This document shows, one piece after another, positions 60,846 through 64,000 of a stretch of DNA of 64,000 bases (its first letter is position 1; each line of letters opens with the position of its first letter). Source of the stretch: 2-02-FULL-66-14 sp037443705 (GTDB taxonomy: Bacteria; Pseudomonadota; Gammaproteobacteria; Burkholderiales; SG8-39); assembly GCA_037443705.1 (NCBI GenBank), contig JBBINV010000009.1:1-64000 (forward strand). The letters are read 5' to 3'. The position numbers were made by a program, and so were the translations under genes. The notes beneath the pieces are model-generated. The model was given only the letters and a program-made list of their open reading frames with translations, did not search any database and was not told the origin of the DNA.

Positions 60846-61985
60846 TCAATACGATTTCGGAAGCCCGAGCGCGCGCTCGGCGATGTAGCACAGGATCATC
60901 TGCGGGCTCACCGGCGCGATCCGGCCCACGAGCGATTCCCTGAGGTAGCGCTCGACGTGGTACTCCTTCGCGTAGCCGAAGCCGCCGTGCGTCATCACCG
61001 CCTGCTGGCAGGCATCGAACGCCGCCTCGGCCGCGAGGTACTTGGCCGCGTTCGCCTCCGCGCCGCAGGGCTTGTCGCGATCGTAGAGCCAGGCGGCCTT
61101 GAACACCATGAGGTTGGCCGCCTCGAGCGCCATCCAGTTCGCGGCAAGCGGATGCTGAATGCCCTGGTTCCGGCCGATCGGGCGGTCGAACACGACACGC
61201 TCCCGGGCGTACTTCGCGGCGCGCGCGAGCGCGCAGCGCCCCAGCCCCACCGACTCGGCGGCGATCAGGATGCGCTCCGGATTCATGCCGTGCAGGATGC
61301 ACTCGAAGCCCCTGCCTTCCTCGCCGATGCGGTCGGCCTCCGGCACCGGCAGTCCGTCGAAGAACACCTGGTTCGAGTCGACCGCGTGCCGGCCCATCTT
61401 CTCGATCTCGCGCACCTCGATGTAGCGCCGGTCGAAGTCGGTGTAAAAGAGCGTCAGCCCGGCCTCGGCGCGCGCGAGCAGCAGCACTTTCTCCGCGACC
61501 TGCGCGGTGGAGATCCACACCTTTTGCCCGGAGACGACGTAGGTGTCGCCGCGCTTCTCGGCCTTCACCTTTATCTTTCTCGTATTGAGGCCGGTGTCCG
61601 GCTCGGTGACGGCGAAGCAGGCGCGCTCCCTTCCCGCGATCAGCGGCGGAAGCATTCTTTGTTTCTGACTCTCGCTTCCGAAGACCACGACCGGATTCAG
61701 GCCGAAGATGTTCATGTGAACGGCAGACGCCCCGGAAAAGCCCGCGCCCGACTCGGCGATCGCCTGCATCATCACCGCGGCCTCGCTGATGCCCAGGCCG
61801 GCGCCGCCGTAGCGCTCGGGCATCGCGATCCCGAGCCAGCCGTCGCGCGCGAGCGCCTGGTGGAGCTCCGCCGGGAAGCCGCCTTCCCTGTCCTTCTTCA
61901 GCCAGTAGTCGTCGCCGAAGCGTTCGCAGAGCCTGGCGACGGCCTCACGGATGCGCTCCTGCTCGGGGGTGAACGCGAAGTCCAT
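60846..61985 (-). CDS. Acyl-CoA dehydrogenase
   Basis: A flavoprotein of 379 residues that oxidises an acyl-CoA. FAD/substrate motifs include CFAVTEPDTG, YVVSGQKVWISTA, MNPERILIAAESVGLG and THGGFGYAKEYHVERYLRE. The start MDFAFTPEQERIREAV is typical. It overlaps the CoA-transferase stop by one base upstream and precedes the truncated thioesterase by nine. With two CaiB-type enzymes and MaoC it suggests catabolism of an unknown carboxylic acid through CoA thioesters. Confidence 0.95.
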   Translation of the reverse strand: MDFAFTPEQERIREAVARLCERFGDDYWLKKDREGGFPAELHQALARDGWLGIAMPERYGGAGLGISEAAVMMQAIAESGAGFSGASAVHMNIFGLNPVVVFGSESQKQRMLPPLIAGRERACFAVTEPDTGLNTRKIKVKAEKRGDTYVVSGQKVWISTAQVAEKVLLLARAEAGLTLFYTDFDRRYIEVREIEKMGRHAVDSNQVFFDGLPVPEADRIGEEGRGFECILHGMNPERILIAAESVGLGRCALARAAKYARERVVFDRPIGRNQGIQHPLAANWMALEAANLMVFKAAWLYDRDKPCGAEANAAKYLAAEAAFDACQQAVMTHGGFGYAKEYHVERYLRESLVGRIAPVSPQMILCYIAERALGLPKSY

Positions 61986-63136
61986 CAGTTCGCCACCGCG
62001 CCGCAGCGAACGAGATCCGAGATCCCGGCGTCGTCGAAGCCGAGCTCGACCAGGATCTCGCGCGTGTGCTCGCCCCGGGCCGGCGCCCCGCGGCGGATGC
62101 AGCTGCCGGGGCGGCCCTCGGCGTGCACCGGAAAGCGCGCGAAGCGCTCGCGGCCGGCCGCGGCCACGTCCGCGCGCGCGCGGATCTGCTCGAGCTCCGC
62201 CGCCTGCGCCGGCGTGAGGCACAGATCCACGGGCACGTCATTTGCCTCGAGCAGCCGCACCCACTCCTGCGCGCTTTTCCCGCGAATCACTTCCGCGAGG
62301 CGCGCGGAAAGCGCGTCGCCGTTCGCGCGCCGGAGCGCGTCCGTCGCATACGTCTCCCCGGCGAGATCGGAGGCGAAGCCCGCCACGCAGCGTACGAACT
62401 TCTCCCAGAAGTGCTGCTCGAGGATCCCGAGCGTGATGCGGGCGCCGTCGGCGGTCTCGAAGACGTCGTTCACCGGGAAGATGTGCGCGCGCGGGTCCAC
62501 GCCCGGGTCCAGGCCGTGGCGCATCGCCGCCCAGAAGAACGCCGCCTCGAAAAGAGAGAGATCCACCGCGGTTCCGCGGCCCGTCCGTTCCCTTTCGTAC
62601 AGTCCGGCCAGCACCGCGATCGCCGCGAACGATCCGCCTCCCATGTCGGCGATCGGGAGCGACGAGCGCACCGGCGGCCTGAGCCACTGGCCGGGGAACG
62701 CGAGCCCGCCTGCGGCGGCCACGTAGTTCACGTCGTGCCCCGGCCGCTCGCGCCACGGCCCGGTCTGGCCGTAGCCCGAGATCGAGCAGCACACGAGCGC
62801 GCCGTTGTAGGCGCGCAGCGTCTCGGCGTCGATCCCGAGGCGCTTCGCCACGCCCGGCCGAAAGCCCTCGATCACGACGTCGGACTGCCGGGAGAGTTTT
62901 TCCACTATCGACCGGGAGGAAGGGTTCTTGAGATCCAGGGCAAGGCTCCTCTTGTTCCGGTTCTCGTTCCGGAACTGCACCGGAATGTACGTGCGCCCCG
63001 GGTCGCCGCCGATCGCCTCGACCTTGATCACGTCCGCGCCCAGGTCGGCGAGGATCGCAGAGCAGAAAGGCCCGGGCACGAACATCGAGAAGTCCACGAC
63101 GCGGACGCCGGCGAGCGGCTGCCAGGGCTCACGCAT
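61985..63136 (-). CDS. CaiB/BaiF family CoA-transferase
   Basis: An intact 383-residue family III CoA-transferase: FSMFVPGPFCSAILADLGAD, IEGFRPGVAKRLG, SGYGQTGPWRERPGHDVNY and PIADMGGGSFAAIAVLAGLY with the catalytic-type Asp. It would activate the pathway acid by CoA transfer, for example from succinyl-CoA. It overlaps the cupin gene upstream by eight bases and the dehydrogenase by one, which suggests tight co-expression. Confidence 0.95.
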   Translation of the reverse strand: MREPWQPLAGVRVVDFSMFVPGPFCSAILADLGADVIKVEAIGGDPGRTYIPVQFRNENRNKRSLALDLKNPSSRSIVEKLSRQSDVVIEGFRPGVAKRLGIDAETLRAYNGALVCCSISGYGQTGPWRERPGHDVNYVAAAGGLAFPGQWLRPPVRSSLPIADMGGGSFAAIAVLAGLYERERTGRGTAVDLSLFEAAFFWAAMRHGLDPGVDPRAHIFPVNDVFETADGARITLGILEQHFWEKFVRCVAGFASDLAGETYATDALRRANGDALSARLAEVIRGKSAQEWVRLLEANDVPVDLCLTPAQAAELEQIRARADVAAAGRERFARFPVHAEGRPGSCIRRGAPARGEHTREILVELGFDDAGISDLVRCGAVAN

Positions 63137-63491
63137 GCTTTTCGAGATAAGGGGGTGAATAGACGACGAGAACGCGTGCGAAGGGGCTGGTAACCCGGAA
63201 CGAATGCGTCGCGTTGGCCGGGAAGAAGCACGCCTCGCCGGGCTTCATCTCGAATTCCTCTCCGCCCACCTCGACGTGCGCTTCGCCCTCGAGGAGATAA
63301 CAGACCTGCTCGATTCCCGGATGCGAGTGCGGGATCGCCCCCTTGCCGCGCTCGATCTCGCCGACGAGCACCTCCACCTGCTTCGCTCCCACGGTCTCCG
63401 GCCCGATCAGGCGGAAGTTCCTCGTCCCGGTGTGGCGGGCGGGCGAATATGGCGCGACGTCGGACTGGCGGACGAGAAATCGCGGCTTCAT
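63129..63491 (-). CDS. Small cupin-domain protein
   Basis: A 120-residue single-domain cupin. The metal-binding cupin motifs are IPHSHPGIEQVCYLLEGEAH (His54, His56, Glu60 region) and PGEACFFPANATHSFRV. It may be a small oxygenase/isomerase or a sensor; the function is unknown. It lies between the SDR and the CoA-transferase with overlaps of four and eight bases, so it belongs to the same unit. Confidence 0.9.
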   Translation of the reverse strand: MKPRFLVRQSDVAPYSPARHTGTRNFRLIGPETVGAKQVEVLVGEIERGKGAIPHSHPGIEQVCYLLEGEAHVEVGGEEFEMKPGEACFFPANATHSFRVTSPFARVLVVYSPPYLEKHA

Positions 63492-64000
63492 GCGGGCGGG
63501 TCGATCCAGTTGTACAAGTCTAGCCCTCCGTCGACCACGACCGAAGCCCCTGTCACGTAGCCGCCGAAACGCTCGGAGAGCACCGCTACCGCCATCGACG
63601 CGATGTCGGCCGGCGTGCCGAGCCGCTGCAGCGCGATCTTCTTCTCGAGCCCCGGGCTGCCCGCGAAGCCCGCCCCCGGAACCGCGCCCGGCACGATCGC
63701 GTTGACCCGGATGCCGCAGGGCCCGAGCGCGCGCGCGAGCTCCTTCATCACCATGGTCTGCCCCGCCTTCGATGCGCTGTAGTGCGGGAGGTTGCGCGGC
63801 GTGCTGGCATGCAGCGACGTCACGAACAGCATCCGGCCGCGAATGCCCTGCTCTCGCATGTGCTGCCCGATCGCCTGGCCAAGCAGAAAACCCGCGTTCA
63901 GGTTCACTTCGAGCATCTCGCGCCACTCGGCTTCGGTCACCGCGAGCGCGGTCCGGGCTTCCCGCCGCCGCGGGCTCGCGCTGTGAACGAAGATCGAGAC
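63488..64000 (-). CDS. Short-chain dehydrogenase/reductase (partial, runs off right edge)
   Basis: The C-terminal 170 residues of an SDR. The visible start reads VSIFVHSASPR, and the catalytic Ser-Tyr-Lys set is complete (LFVTSLHAS, then HYSASKAG). The later GPCGIRVNAIVPGAVPG and GYVTGASVVVDGGLDLYNW are typical. The cofactor-binding N-terminus lies outside the window. It is the first visible gene of the leftward CoA cluster; its role may be in oxidising a hydroxyacyl intermediate. Confidence 0.93.
   Translation of the reverse strand, partial: VSIFVHSASPRRREARTALAVTEAEWREMLEVNLNAGFLLGQAIGQHMREQGIRGRMLFVTSLHASTPRNLPHYSASKAGQTMVMKELARALGPCGIRVNAIVPGAVPGAGFAGSPGLEKKIALQRLGTPADIASMAVAVLSERFGGYVTGASVVVDGGLDLYNWIDPPA

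Overview
The window is a GC-rich bacterial chromosome segment, most likely from a betaproteobacterium (Burkholderiales-like, possibly a metagenome-derived genome). This placement is an inference from gene content: a urtABCDE-ureDABCEF cluster, several CaiB/BaiF CoA-transferases with MaoC and acyl-CoA dehydrogenase partners, a DctPQM TRAP transporter, a KorAB system with an NAD(P)H-type flavoprotein, and many tightly overlapping (ATGA/GTGA) gene starts. No rRNA operon, integrase, IS transposase, prophage or CRISPR array is visible.

Layout. 1-10055: a leftward urea-use operon (urtABCDE, then ureDABCE and a truncated ureF) behind a clear sigma-54 type -24/-12 site, which points to nitrogen control. 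10158-13783: a 2-keto-4-pentenoate hydratase-like gene and a PLP aminotransferase, divergent from an MFS transporter and a DUF4337 protein. 13892-20342: a membrane multi-PAS histidine kinase, a receiver/HD-GYP protein and a second MFS transporter. That MFS gene has an unusual leader: a strong Shine-Dalgarno, a 27-codon reading frame and a terminator-like hairpin. 20551-23076: a gene-decay zone (M20 peptidase, enolase-superfamily and amidohydrolase/VOC remnants) around an intact DUF1330 gene and an enoyl-CoA hydratase. 23115-31131: a rightward run of accessory genes, including an orphan antitoxin, an esterase, an exported methyltransferase, a membrane AraC regulator carrying a repeat in frame, a fatty-acid hydroxylase superfamily protein and an SDR-like protein. 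It ends with an ArsR-SRPBCC-DUF899 trio in which the last two genes are each frameshifted.

31156-32967: a compact restriction-modification pair, convergent and overlapping, whose methyltransferase promoter contains an inverted repeat between -35 and -10. 33061-37774: a KorA/KorB/flavoprotein operon, probably a 2-oxoacid:NADP+ or ferredoxin oxidoreductase. 37882-40001: PAS and caspase-like remnants around a second enoyl-CoA hydratase and a small exported protein. 40237-42065: tRNA-Glu, tRNA-Ala and gltX. 42128-45050: a TRAP transporter and tRNA-Val. 45228-51779: a broken addiction toxin, then a leftward operon (DUF2892, thioredoxin, MFP, RND pump, single-repeat UPF0016 protein) divergent from a second DUF2892 gene and a CRP/FNR regulator. 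An FNR-like box lies between the two DUF2892 genes. 51882-58251: threonine dehydratase, a soluble seven-PAS kinase and a B12-type radical SAM protein. 58351-64000: a leftward acyl-CoA/CoA-transfer cluster with one CoA-transferase split by an in-frame UGA and one thioesterase truncated at an inverted-repeat element.

Two families of short dispersed inverted repeats recur: one built on GTCATTCCCGCGAAAGCGGGA, the other on GGGGTCAGACTCGACTTT (with a relative, GGGACAGACCCGGATTT). Several copies sit in places where they change a coding sequence. The density of broken genes is the most striking large-scale feature. Whether the single-base frameshifts are biological or assembly errors cannot be decided from the sequence alone.
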